A stretch of 64,000 bases of DNA from the NCBI GenBank assembly GCA_016709875.1, contig JADJLZ010000005.1:124001-188000 (forward strand), written 5' to 3'. This document shows positions 34,022-42,397 of this stretch, one piece after another; position 1 is the stretch's first letter, and every line of letters starts with the position of its first letter. The stretch comes from Planctomycetota bacterium (GTDB lineage Bacteria; Planctomycetota; UBA1135; GCA-002686595). Position numbers and translations under genes: made by a program. The notes beneath the pieces are model-generated. The model saw nothing but the letters and a program-made list of their open reading frames with translations, ran no database searches and had not been told where the DNA came from.

Positions 34022-37000
34022 TCCACGCCGCCTTGCTGCTCGCCTGCCTCGCGCAGGCTCCCGCCCAGGAAACCAAGCCCTACACGCCGCAGATCTCGCC
34101 CGCCTCCGACGAGGGCAAGCAGGCGATGGCCGCGTTCAAGCTCCCGCCGGGCTTCGTCGTCGAGCAGTGGGCGGCCGAGCCGATGCTCGCCAACCCGGTC
34201 GCGATCTATCCGGCCGACACAGGCGAGGTCTACGTCGCCGAGAGCTTCCGGCTGCACAAGGGCGTCACCGACATCCGCGAGCACATGGACTGGCTCGACG
34301 ACGACAACGCCTCGCGCAGCGTCGAGGACGAGGTCGCGATGTTCAAGAAGCACCTCAGCCCCGAGGGCTGGGCCGCGATCCTGACCGAGCGCGAGCGCGT
34401 GCGCGTGATCCGCGACACGAACGGCGATGGCATCGCCGACAAGGCCAGCGTCTTCGACGACCGCTTCGGCGATCCGGCCGACGGCATCGGCGCGGGCGTG
34501 CTCAAGTGGGGCAGGGACGTCTACTTCACGTGCATGCCGCACCTGTGGCGTCTGCGCGACGAGAACGGCGACGACCAGGCCGACGTGCACGAATCGCTCG
34601 CCTACGGCTTCGGCCTGCACGTGCAGTTCCTCGGTCACGACCTGCACGGCCTGGCGGTCGGGCCCGACGGCTACCTCTACTACTCGTGCGGCGACCGCGG
34701 CTTCAACGTCAAGACGCCGAACGGCGATCTGGTCAGCATCGATTGCGGCGCCGTGCTGCGCTGCGAGCTCGACGGCTCGAACCTCGAGATCTACCACACC
34801 GGTCTGCGCAATCCGCAGGAACTCGCCTTCGACGCGCACGGCAACCTCTTCACCGGCGACAACAACGGCGACGGCGGCGACCTCGCCAAGTGGATCCAGA
34901 TCGTGCGCGGCGGCGACTCGGGCTGGCGCAACGGCTGGCAGTGGGTCAACGAGCCCACGCCGCGCGGCTTCTTCAACGAGGACAAGCTCTGGTCGCCGCA
35001 CTACGACGGACAGCCTGCCTACCTGCTGCCGCCGGTCGCGGACATCGGCGACGGCCCCTCGGGGCTCACGTACAACCCCGGCACCGGCATGCCGCCCGAG
35101 TACGACGGGCACTTCTTCCTGTGCGATTTCCGCGGCGAGGCCTCTTACAGCCTCATCTGGGACATCTCGATGAAGGAGCAAGGCGCGGGCTTCGAGCTCA
35201 TCGAGAAGAAGCCCTTCCTCAAGAACACGCTGGTCACCGACTGCGACTTCGGGCCCGACGGCGCGCTGTACTTCAGCGACTGGGTCTCGGGCTGGGGCCA
35301 GACGGGCAAGGGGCGCATCTACCGCGCCTTCGATCCCCAGCTGGCGCAGACGAAGGACGTGCTCGAGGTGAAGACGCTGCTGCACGAGGGGCTGTCGAAG
35401 CGCTCCGAAAGCGAGCTCGAGCGGCTGCTCGCGCACAAGGACATGCGCATCCGCCTGCGCGCCGAACTCGAGCTCGCCAAGCGCGGATCGAAGGGCTTCG
35501 GCGCGCTGCGCCACGCCGCGCAGAGCGGGCCGAGTCTGCTCGCGCGACTGCACGGCGTGTGGGGCATGGGCGCGGCGGCGCGCTGGGACAAGTCGCTCGA
35601 CGCGCGCGCGCTCGTGCCGTTCCTCTCCGACAAGGAGCCCGAAGTGCGCGCCCAGGCCGCGCGCATGGTCGGCAAGGCAGGCGAGGGTGAGCTCGTGAAG
35701 CTGCTCGGAGACCCGAACGGCCGCGTGGCGCTGCGCGCCGCGAGCGCTCTGGGCGAGATCGGGTCGCGGCAGGCGGCGACGGCGTTGATCGAGCTCGCCG
35801 CACGCGCGGGGGAAAAAGACCCGACGCTGCGCAGTGCTGCCGCCTGGTCGCTCTCGCGCTGCGCGAGCGAGGCGGAGCTCGCTGCGGACGCGGACCCCGC
35901 GCACCGCATGGGCACGCTGCTCGCGCTGCGATTGCAGACGAGCCCCAAGCTCGCGCAGTTCCTGCCCGACGCCGAGGCCGTGCGCGCGATCTATGACGTG
36001 CCGATCCCCGAGGCACTGCCGGCGCTCGCCAGCCTGATCACGCTCGAGAAGCTCCCCGCACAGCAGATCACGCGCCGCATCACCTACGCGAACTACCGCC
36101 TTGGTTCGCGCGAGAACGCACTCGCACTCGCCAAGTTCGCGCTGCGGCCCGACGCCGACGAGTACTCGCGCACGGAAGCCCTGCGGCTGCTCGCGAAGTG
36201 GCAGCAGCCGCACGGCCGCGACGGGCTGCTCGGCCTGTGGCGTAAGCTGCCCGCGCGCGACGACTCGTTCCTGCCGGTGATCGTCGAGTCGCTCGCGCAG
36301 GAGCAGGTCGCCTATGCTCCCGAGCCGGTCGCGCGCGCCTGGGTCGAGCTCGCCGGTCAGTACAAGCTCGCCAGTGTCTCGGGCCTCGTGCGCGACCTCG
36401 CGCTCGATCCCAAGCAGCCCGAGAAGCTGCGTGTCGCCTCGCTGCGCGCACTCGACGCGATCGCCCCGGCGGACTTCCCCGCGACGCTCAAGCTCGCGCT
36501 CGGCGATTCGCTCGACGCGGTGCGCGCTGCCGCGCTGCCGATCCTCCTGCGCGTCGCGCCCAATGAAGCGCTGCCCTTCCTCGCCGCCGGCGCGCACGGC
36601 AATCGAGACGAGCGACGCGCGGCCTACGCGGCGCTCGCGACGCACCCCAATCCCGAGGCCGGCAAGATCCTCGCGAGCGAGCTCGACCGCTACCTCGCGG
36701 GCCTGGTGCCCGGGGAGGTCGCGCTGGAGCTCGTCGAGGCCTGCGAGAAGCGCGCCGGAATCGAGGCGCGGCTCGAGCAGTTGCGCGCGCCGCGTGCGGC
36801 CGATGCGCTCGTCGCGCCTTACCTCGACGGCGTGCTCGGCGGCGACGCCGAGCGCGGGCGTGCGATCTTCAAGGAGAAGGCCGCCGTCTCGTGCCTGCGC
36901 TGCCACCGCATCTCGCAGGAGGGCGTCGAGAACCCCGAGGGCGGCCAGGTCGGTCCGAATCTCACCGGCGTCGGCAAGCGCCTCACGCGCCTGGAGATCA

Positions 37001-37272
37001 TCGAGTCGATCGTCGATCCCAACCGCAAGATCGCGAACGGCTTCCAGAACACGATCGTGTTCCCCAAGGAGGGCGCGCCGATCGAGGGCGTCGTCTTCGA
37101 GGAGAACGACAGCGAGCTCAAACTGCGCGACAAGGACGACAAGGTCCAGATCATCGCCAAGTCCGACATCGAGACGACCAAGACCGGCCTCTCGGCCATG
37201 CCCACCGACCTCGTGAAGAACCTCTCGCGCGAGGAACTCCGCGATCTGGTCGAGTTCCTCTCGCGCCAGTGA
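34018..37272 (+). CDS. PVC-type haem-binding protein with propeller, HEAT repeats and CxxCH domain
   Basis: 1084 residues. After a short signal peptide (MIHAALLLACLAQAPAQ) comes a six-bladed sugar-dehydrogenase-like propeller with Asp/Asn/Gly-rich calcium-like loops (RDTNGDGIADKA, GDNNGDGGDLAKW). HEAT-like helical repeats follow at about 470-900. A cytochrome c-type domain then carries CLRCHRISQ at about residue 959 and GPNLTGVGKRLTR, the family's characteristic C-terminus. This layout is typical of PVC bacteria. It may oxidise a glycoside-derived substrate and pass electrons to a cytochrome. Its ATG overlaps the previous stop. Confidence 0.85.
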   Translation: MIHAALLLACLAQAPAQETKPYTPQISPASDEGKQAMAAFKLPPGFVVEQWAAEPMLANPVAIYPADTGEVYVAESFRLHKGVTDIREHMDWLDDDNASRSVEDEVAMFKKHLSPEGWAAILTERERVRVIRDTNGDGIADKASVFDDRFGDPADGIGAGVLKWGRDVYFTCMPHLWRLRDENGDDQADVHESLAYGFGLHVQFLGHDLHGLAVGPDGYLYYSCGDRGFNVKTPNGDLVSIDCGAVLRCELDGSNLEIYHTGLRNPQELAFDAHGNLFTGDNNGDGGDLAKWIQIVRGGDSGWRNGWQWVNEPTPRGFFNEDKLWSPHYDGQPAYLLPPVADIGDGPSGLTYNPGTGMPPEYDGHFFLCDFRGEASYSLIWDISMKEQGAGFELIEKKPFLKNTLVTDCDFGPDGALYFSDWVSGWGQTGKGRIYRAFDPQLAQTKDVLEVKTLLHEGLSKRSESELERLLAHKDMRIRLRAELELAKRGSKGFGALRHAAQSGPSLLARLHGVWGMGAAARWDKSLDARALVPFLSDKEPEVRAQAARMVGKAGEGELVKLLGDPNGRVALRAASALGEIGSRQAATALIELAARAGEKDPTLRSAAAWSLSRCASEAELAADADPAHRMGTLLALRLQTSPKLAQFLPDAEAVRAIYDVPIPEALPALASLITLEKLPAQQITRRITYANYRLGSRENALALAKFALRPDADEYSRTEALRLLAKWQQPHGRDGLLGLWRKLPARDDSFLPVIVESLAQEQVAYAPEPVARAWVELAGQYKLASVSGLVRDLALDPKQPEKLRVASLRALDAIAPADFPATLKLALGDSLDAVRAAALPILLRVAPNEALPFLAAGAHGNRDERRAAYAALATHPNPEAGKILASELDRYLAGLVPGEVALELVEACEKRAGIEARLEQLRAPRAADALVAPYLDGVLGGDAERGRAIFKEKAAVSCLRCHRISQEGVENPEGGQVGPNLTGVGKRLTRLEIIESIVDPNRKIANGFQNTIVFPKEGAPIEGVVFEENDSELKLRDKDDKVQIIAKSDIETTKTGLSAMPTDLVKNLSREELRDLVEFLSRQ

Positions 37273-37276
37273 TCGT

Positions 37277-37381
37277 GTGAGTACGGTGCCAGAGCAATTT
37301 CCCTCCGATTCGCCCTCGGCGTCCCGGGCGCCTGTCGGCCCAGGGCGAATCGGAGAGAAATTGCTCTGGCACCGTACTCAC
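37277..37381. repeat. TACGGTGCC hairpin element, copy 1
   Basis: 105 bp. Left arm 37277-37316 and right arm 37342-37381 pair at 39 of 40 positions around a 25-nt loop; the arms begin GTGAGTACGGTGCCAG. The same TACGGTGCC terminus and length recur at 44062 and 61181. It lies between the haem protein gene and the ApbE-like gene, and an open frame from a GTG at its left end runs through it into the ApbE-like gene. Confidence 0.85.
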
Positions 37382-37384
37382 GCG

Positions 37385-38107
37385 ATGGCCTGCGAGTTCG
37401 AACTCGCGCTGCCCGACTCCCTGCCACCCGTTCACGCGTCCACCGTCGCCGAGGAGGCCTTCGAAGTGGTGCGCGAGTGCGAAGCCCGCTGGTCGCGCTT
37501 CCGCTCGGATTCCTACCTCGCGTTCCTTGAACGCGAGGCGCCGCGGCGCGCCGTGGTGCTCGATGCGGACGCCTTCGCGATCTTCGAGGTCGCGCTGCGC
37601 GTCTGGCGCGAGTCGCAGGGCGCCTTCGACGTCGCCTGGAGGTCAGCAGGGGGGAGCTCGGCCGCGATCGCACTCGATCGCGGCGCCCGCACGATCCGCT
37701 TCCACGCGCCGCTTGCGCTCGACCTTGGCGCGCTCGCGAAGGGCCATGCACTCGACCTCGCGCGGGAGCATCTCGCGCATGCGGGAATCGAGCGCGCGCT
37801 GCTGCACGGCGGCACGAGCAGCGTCGCGGCGCTCGGGGGCGGCTGGAAGGTCGCGCTCGCCGGCAGCGCGCGCGTGCTCGAACTCGCCGACGAGTGCCTC
37901 AGCCTCTCGGGCCAGCGCGGCCGCGCGCACGTGGTCGATCCGCGCACGCGGAACCCGGTCGAGCGCGGCGGGCTGGCCTGGGTGCGGGCGCCGAGCGGAT
38001 TGCTGGCCGAGGCCTGGTCGACGGCGGCCCTCGTGCTCGGGTATGTTCCGGATTCCGCCGCCATCACCGACCACGGATTCGAGGACGAGGAACATGAGCG
38101 AACCTGA
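37385..38107 (+). CDS. FAD:protein FMN transferase (ApbE)-like protein
   Basis: 240 residues from ATG 37385 (MACEFELALPDSLPP). Features of ApbE: RWSRFRSDSYLAFL, the conserved ALDLGALAKGHALDLA, which binds FAD phosphate, and the loop ALLHGGTSSVAALGGG. Later HVVDPRTRNPV matches the family's H-I-I-D-P-x-T-G-x-P. ApbE transfers FMN to a Thr on exported flavoproteins. The start is uncertain: an in-frame GTG at 37277 lies in the hairpin element and would add 36 residues of repeat-derived sequence, so I prefer the ATG just after the repeat. The protein is short for ApbE. It overlaps the next gene by 14 bp. Confidence 0.75.
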   Translation: MACEFELALPDSLPPVHASTVAEEAFEVVRECEARWSRFRSDSYLAFLEREAPRRAVVLDADAFAIFEVALRVWRESQGAFDVAWRSAGGSSAAIALDRGARTIRFHAPLALDLGALAKGHALDLAREHLAHAGIERALLHGGTSSVAALGGGWKVALAGSARVLELADECLSLSGQRGRAHVVDPRTRNPVERGGLAWVRAPSGLLAEAWSTAALVLGYVPDSAAITDHGFEDEEHERT

Positions 38108-39332
38108 TCGACGGGATTTCTTGCGCTACTCCGCGGGTGCCGCGGCGCTGGCGCTCGCGAGCGAGTTGCTGCCCACGCTCGAGGCGGCTCCGCGCGCGGA
38201 CGGGCTCGAGGTGGCGCTGGTCGGCTGCGGCAAGCAGGGCCGCGCGATCCTGACCGAGCTCTCGAAGATCGAGGGCCTGAAGATCGCGGCCGTGTGCGAC
38301 GTGTTCGACTCGCGCATCGCCGCGGCCAAGCGCCGCGCGGGCGACGTGCCGAGCTTCCGCTCGCACAAGGAACTGCTCTCGGGCGCCGCGGGCGTGCAGG
38401 TCTGGATCGTCGCCACGCCGACGCACATGCACCGCGAGATCGTGCTCGACGCGCTCGCAGCAGGCAAGCACGTCTACTGCGAGGCGCCGATCGCCTCCGC
38501 GCTCGAGGACGCGCGCGCGATCGCGCTCGCTGCACGCGGCGCGAAGAGCCTGTTCCAGTCGGGCCTGCTCGCGCGCTCGAACCCGGTCTACCAGCTGGCG
38601 CACTCGTTCGCGAAGTCGGGCGCGCTGCGCGATCCGATCCGCGCGCGGGCGCAGTTCCACAAGAAGTCCAGTTGGCGCGCGAGCGCCAACGACCCGGCCG
38701 AGGAGAAGGCGCACAACTGGTTCCTCGACCCGGCCGTCTCGCTCGGCCTCCTGGGTGAGGCCGGCACACACTCCTTCGACGTGGCGCACTGGTTCTGGAA
38801 CGCGTACCCGATCGCCGTGCGCGCGAGCGGCAGCGTGCAGTTCTACAAGGACGGCCGCGAGGTCGCCGACACGGTCACGGCCGAGTTCGAATACCCCGAA
38901 CAGCGCCGCCTGCAGTACTCCGCGACCCTGGCGAACTCCTTCGAGGGCCAGCACGAGGTCTTCCAGGGCTCGATGGCGACGATCAAGCTCGCGCAGACCG
39001 CGGGTTGGATGTTCAAGGAGGCCGACGCTCCGACGCAGGGCTGGGAGGTCTACGCCAACCGGCAGCAGTTCCACGAAGAGCAGGGCATCACGCTCATCGC
39101 CGACGCGACCAAGCTCGCGAAGCTCGGCAAGTTGAAGGAGGGCGTGGGGCTCCCGAACCCGCCGCTGTACTACGCGCTGGCGGACTTCGTGAAGAGCATC
39201 GTCGAAGGCAAGCCCGTCGCGACCGGCGCCGAGGAGGGCCTGCGCGCCGCGGTCGTCGCGATCCGCGCGAACGAGGCGCTGCGCAGCGGCGAGCGCGTCG
39301 AGATCCTCGAGTCGGACCTCAAGGCCGAATGA
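38094..39332 (+). CDS. Gfo/Idh/MocA family oxidoreductase with Tat-like leader
   Basis: 412 residues. The N-terminus (RRDFLRYSAGAAALALASEL) resembles a Tat leader, then VALVGCGKQGRAILTEL (NAD-binding), VCDVFDSRI and HVYCEAPIASALEDARAI (Rossmann family motif in which the usual E-K-P is replaced by E-A-P). The C-terminal half (GEAGTHSFDVAHWFW) carries the substrate-binding His region. The E-A-P substitution removes the conserved active-site Lys of most family members, so activity is uncertain. It starts within the ApbE-like gene and ends by ATGA overlap with the next. Confidence 0.8.
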   Translation: MSEPDRRDFLRYSAGAAALALASELLPTLEAAPRADGLEVALVGCGKQGRAILTELSKIEGLKIAAVCDVFDSRIAAAKRRAGDVPSFRSHKELLSGAAGVQVWIVATPTHMHREIVLDALAAGKHVYCEAPIASALEDARAIALAARGAKSLFQSGLLARSNPVYQLAHSFAKSGALRDPIRARAQFHKKSSWRASANDPAEEKAHNWFLDPAVSLGLLGEAGTHSFDVAHWFWNAYPIAVRASGSVQFYKDGREVADTVTAEFEYPEQRRLQYSATLANSFEGQHEVFQGSMATIKLAQTAGWMFKEADAPTQGWEVYANRQQFHEEQGITLIADATKLAKLGKLKEGVGLPNPPLYYALADFVKSIVEGKPVATGAEEGLRAAVVAIRANEALRSGERVEILESDLKAE

Positions 39333-40084
39333 ACCCTCCGCTGCGACTGCGCGCGTTGCCCTTTGCGCTGCGTGCAGGGCTCACGGGCGTCGCGCTCGCG
39401 CTGCTGCTCGGCTTGTGGGCCTCGCTCGACCACCTGCGCACGGCGCACGAGAAGCGCGACGAGCTCCCGGGTCTCTCGCTCGACGATCTCGTCGCGAGCT
39501 ACCACGGGATCCACGCGCCCGCGCGGCTCGCGGAATCGCTGCGCTCAGGACATGCGCCCGAACTCCCGCAAGCCGAGCGGGAGAGCCTGCTCGCCTGGCT
39601 CGGTTCGAAGCGCGTCGCGGAGGACTTCGACAACCCCGATCTGGGCGCGAAGGCGCCGGCGGAGATCCTGGCCGCGCGCTGCACGAACTGCCACGCGCGC
39701 AAGTCGCAGGATCCGGGCGCGCGCATCCCGCTCGAGTACTGGGACGACGTGAAGAAGCTCGCCTTCGCGCGTGAGCTGCCGGCGACGCCGCTCGAGATCG
39801 TTACCACCTCGCTGCACGCGCACGCGAGCTCGATGGCTCTGCTGACACTGGCGGTGATGGCGCTGTGCTTCTGCACTCGCTGGCCGGCCTGGCTGCGCTC
39901 CGGCGGGGCGCTCGTGGGGGGGCTGGCGCTCGTCGCGGACCTCTCCAGTTGGCTCTCCGCCAGGGAAAGCGCGGCTTTCGTGTACGTGATCGCCGCCGCC
40001 GGTGCACTCTGGAGCGTGTGGATGGCGCTCGCCCTCGTCTCGATCCTCCTGGAACTGTGGCTGCCTGAAAGAGAACGCACATGA
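39329..40084 (+). CDS. Membrane-anchored c-type cytochrome-like protein
   Basis: 251 residues. A transmembrane helix lies at about 15-35, then a soluble region with one haem site CTNCHARK at residue 118, and three more hydrophobic segments (about 165-245: MALLTLAVMALCFCTRW, LVGGLALVADLSSWL, VYVIAAAGALWSVWMALA). The haem domain would face the periplasm. Placement inside the sugar-oxidation cluster, with ATGA overlaps on both sides, suggests it relays electrons from the dehydrogenases to the membrane. No named family recognised. Confidence 0.7.
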   Translation: MNPPLRLRALPFALRAGLTGVALALLLGLWASLDHLRTAHEKRDELPGLSLDDLVASYHGIHAPARLAESLRSGHAPELPQAERESLLAWLGSKRVAEDFDNPDLGAKAPAEILAARCTNCHARKSQDPGARIPLEYWDDVKKLAFARELPATPLEIVTTSLHAHASSMALLTLAVMALCFCTRWPAWLRSGGALVGGLALVADLSSWLSARESAAFVYVIAAAGALWSVWMALALVSILLELWLPERERT

Positions 40085-40896
40085 TCGGCCGTGTCGGAGT
40101 CTGTTCGTGGTCCCTGAAGCCGGAGAACCCGGCCGATCTCGTCGCCAAGGTGCAGTCGCTCGGGCTCACGCAGGTGCAGATCGCGCTCGCGCCGCTGCGC
40201 GACGGCCGCTGGAAGACCTCGGAGCTGCGCAACGCGACCGACCGCGCGAAGCTCAGCTTCGTCTCGGGCATGATCGCGATGCAGGGCGAGGACTACGCCA
40301 CGCTCGAGTCGATCAAGGCGACCGGCGGCGTGCGCGTCGACAAGCACTGGAAGCAGAACCTCGAGAACGCGCGCGCCGAAGCCGCGATCGCGCGCGAGCT
40401 CGGTCTCTCGCTCGTGACCTTTCACGCGGGCTTCCTGCCCGAGAGCCGCAGCGATCCGGAGCGCACGAAAATGATCGAGCGCCTGCGCATGCTGGCCGAC
40501 GTCTTCGGCGAGGCAGGCATCAAACTCGGCTTCGAAACCGGACAGGAGACGGCCGACACACTGCTCGAGGTGCTCGCACGCGTCGACAAGACCAGCGTGG
40601 GGGTCAACTTCGATCCCGCGAACATGATCCTCTACGGCAAGGGCGAGCCGGTTGCGGCGCTGCGCCGCCTCGCGAGACACGTGCTGCAGGTGCATGTGAA
40701 GGATGCGCGCGCGAGCGTCAAGAAGGGCCGCTGGGGCACCGAGGTCGCGGTCGGAACGGGCGAGGTCGACTGGAAGAACTTCCTCGGCGCCGTGCGTTCG
40801 CTGCCGCAGAGCGTGGATCTCGTGATCGAGCGCGAGGCGGGCGAGGACCGCTCGGCGGACATCCGCAAGGCGCGCGAGCTCGTGGAACGATCGTGA
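40081..40896 (+). CDS. Sugar-phosphate isomerase/epimerase-like TIM-barrel protein, cytoplasmic
   Basis: 271 residues with no signal peptide. TIM-barrel motifs in order: MIGRVGVCSWSLKPENP, LGLTQVQIALAPLRDG, LVTFHAGFLPESRS, KLGFETGQETADTL (metal-ligand Glu), VGVNFDPANMILYG (Asp), VLQVHVKDARAS (His and Asp) and DLVIEREAGEDR. This matches the xylose isomerase-like family of sugar epimerases and isomerases. It is the cytoplasmic counterpart of the exported protein at 33056. ATGA and GTGA overlaps join it to both neighbours. Confidence 0.8.
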   Translation: MIGRVGVCSWSLKPENPADLVAKVQSLGLTQVQIALAPLRDGRWKTSELRNATDRAKLSFVSGMIAMQGEDYATLESIKATGGVRVDKHWKQNLENARAEAAIARELGLSLVTFHAGFLPESRSDPERTKMIERLRMLADVFGEAGIKLGFETGQETADTLLEVLARVDKTSVGVNFDPANMILYGKGEPVAALRRLARHVLQVHVKDARASVKKGRWGTEVAVGTGEVDWKNFLGAVRSLPQSVDLVIEREAGEDRSADIRKARELVERS

Positions 40897-41936
40897 ACGA
40901 GCGCTCGATCGGCATCGGCGTGATCGGCCTGGGTTTCATGGGCCGGACGCACCTCGCCGCGTGGAAGGCCGCGCAGGCCTCGGGCATGCCCTGCAGGCTC
41001 GTCGCAGTGGCGGACGGGGCGCGCGCGCGCCTCGAGGGCCGCGCCGAGAAGACGGGGAATCTCAACACCGGTGCGAGCGACGTGCTCTTCGACCCGCGCG
41101 AGCTCTTCGCGACCGAGGACGTGCGCGCACTGCTTGCGCGACCGGAAGTCGACGCGGTGAGCCTGTGCACTCCCACCGACACGCATGTCGAGTTCGCGAT
41201 CGCGGCCCTCGAAGCCGGGAAGCACGTGCTGCTCGAGAAGCCCGTCGCACTGCGCGCGGCCGACGTCGAGCGCCTCGCCGACGCCGCCCGTGCCGCAAAG
41301 ACCCTTTGCATGCCCGCGCACTGCATGCGCTTCTGGCCGGGCTGGGACTGGCTCCAGGAGCGTGTCGCCGACGGATCGCTGGGCCAGGTGAAGAGTGCGG
41401 TGTTTCAGCGCCTGGGTACGCGCCCGCAGTGGTCGAGCTTCTACAAGGACTACGCGCGCACCGGCGGCGCGCTGGTCGACCTGCACATCCACGACGCGGA
41501 CTTCGTGCGCTGGCTCTTCGGCGACCCGCTGGCAGTCGAGAGCACCGGCTCGCTCGACCACATCACGACGCTCTATCGCTACGCCGATGGGCCGTCGCAC
41601 GTCGTCGCCGAGGGCGCCTGGGACCACGACACGGGCTTCCAGTTCCGCATGCGCTACATCGTCGTTTTCGAGCACGCGACCGCCGACTTCGACTTCGGCC
41701 GCGCACCTCAGTTGCTGCTCGTGCAGGACGGCCACGCGCAGCCGGTGCCCATTGCGGGGACGAGCGCCTACGAACTGCAGGTGCAGCACTTCCTCACCGC
41801 GATCGTCGAGGGCCGCAAGGACCTGCGCGCGAACGTCGAGGACGCACTGGGCGTCGCGCGGCTGCTCGAGGCCGAACGCGCGAGCGTCGAGACGGGCCGC
41901 GCCGTGAAGCTCAGCTCTCCGGCAGCGTCCCGCTGA
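40893..41936 (+). CDS. Gfo/Idh/MocA family oxidoreductase, cytoplasmic
   Basis: 347 residues from GTG 40893, which overlaps the preceding TGA. NAD-binding motif GIGVIGLGFMGRTHLAAW is at the N-terminus, LVAVADGARARLEG follows, and the full family motif GKHVLLEKPVALRAADVERL is intact, with E-K-P. The substrate domain includes GGALVDLHIHDADFVRWLFG, where the His is the usual catalytic position. No signal peptide. The last 26 bp overlap the convergent ACT-domain gene. It is the third oxidoreductase of the cluster and the only one predicted to be cytoplasmic. Confidence 0.85.
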   Translation: MNERSIGIGVIGLGFMGRTHLAAWKAAQASGMPCRLVAVADGARARLEGRAEKTGNLNTGASDVLFDPRELFATEDVRALLARPEVDAVSLCTPTDTHVEFAIAALEAGKHVLLEKPVALRAADVERLADAARAAKTLCMPAHCMRFWPGWDWLQERVADGSLGQVKSAVFQRLGTRPQWSSFYKDYARTGGALVDLHIHDADFVRWLFGDPLAVESTGSLDHITTLYRYADGPSHVVAEGAWDHDTGFQFRMRYIVVFEHATADFDFGRAPQLLLVQDGHAQPVPIAGTSAYELQVQHFLTAIVEGRKDLRANVEDALGVARLLEAERASVETGRAVKLSSPAASR

Positions 41937-42312
41937 CCGTGTGTCCCAGGCCCTCGAGCGCCGCGCGCGCGGCCTCGTAACGCTCCGCGGGGACGAGCAC
42001 CCAGTCCGTGTCGAAGGTCGAGATCACGAACACGGGCACGTTCGCCGCCGCGAGCGCCGTGCACAGGCTCGCGAGCAACCCCACGATCGTCATCGGGATC
42101 ACGCCCACGATGCCGAAGCCGATGCGGTCGCGCTCCTGACGTACGTCGCGCGGCACGCCGCTCTGCGCGCAGACGATCGAGAACTCGTGGCGCGTGCGCG
42201 AAGCCGTCACGAAGCCGCCCTGAGCCCAGCTCGGGAGCTCGGCGCCGGGATCCAGGCGCACGATCGCAAGGCGCTCGTGATGCACGTGGAGTCGCAGGGG
42301 TTCCTGGCTCAT
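41911..42312 (-). CDS. ACT-domain (CASTOR-type) protein
   Basis: 133 residues. An N-terminal strand region (LRLHVHHERLAIVRLDP) leads to an ACT-type fold: GFGIVGVIPMTIVGLLASLC, then AAANVPVFVISTFDTDWVLV and a final helix. The S-T-x-D-T-D-(Y/W) motif is conserved in small ACT_7/CASTOR-like proteins. Such domains bind amino acids. Its stop lies inside the 3' end of the oxidoreductase gene on the other strand. A TAGACT box lies 7 nt upstream of its ATG. Confidence 0.75.
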   Translation of the reverse strand: MSQEPLRLHVHHERLAIVRLDPGAELPSWAQGGFVTASRTRHEFSIVCAQSGVPRDVRQERDRIGFGIVGVIPMTIVGLLASLCTALAAANVPVFVISTFDTDWVLVPAERYEAARAALEGLGHTVSGTLPES

Positions 42313-42319
42313 GGGGGGG

Positions 42320-42325
42320 AGTCTA
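42320..42325 (-). promoter_or_regulatory. -10-like box before the ACT-domain gene
   Basis: Minus-strand GCGCTAGACT, ending 7 nt before ATG 42312, followed by seven C residues rather than a Shine-Dalgarno. A clear instance of the leaderless-type motif. Confidence 0.5.
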
Positions 42326-42397
42326 GCGCTGGGATGCTGGACAGGCGCGTGCCGATCGGCGATCCTGCTCGGTTCCACCGCGTCCATCCTTTCCTCG

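Noticed and set aside
34018..37272. Possible selenocysteine or frameshift in other genes
   Set aside because: I looked for in-frame TGA with continued family sequence elsewhere; only the SelW-type gene and the AtuA one-base shift showed this.
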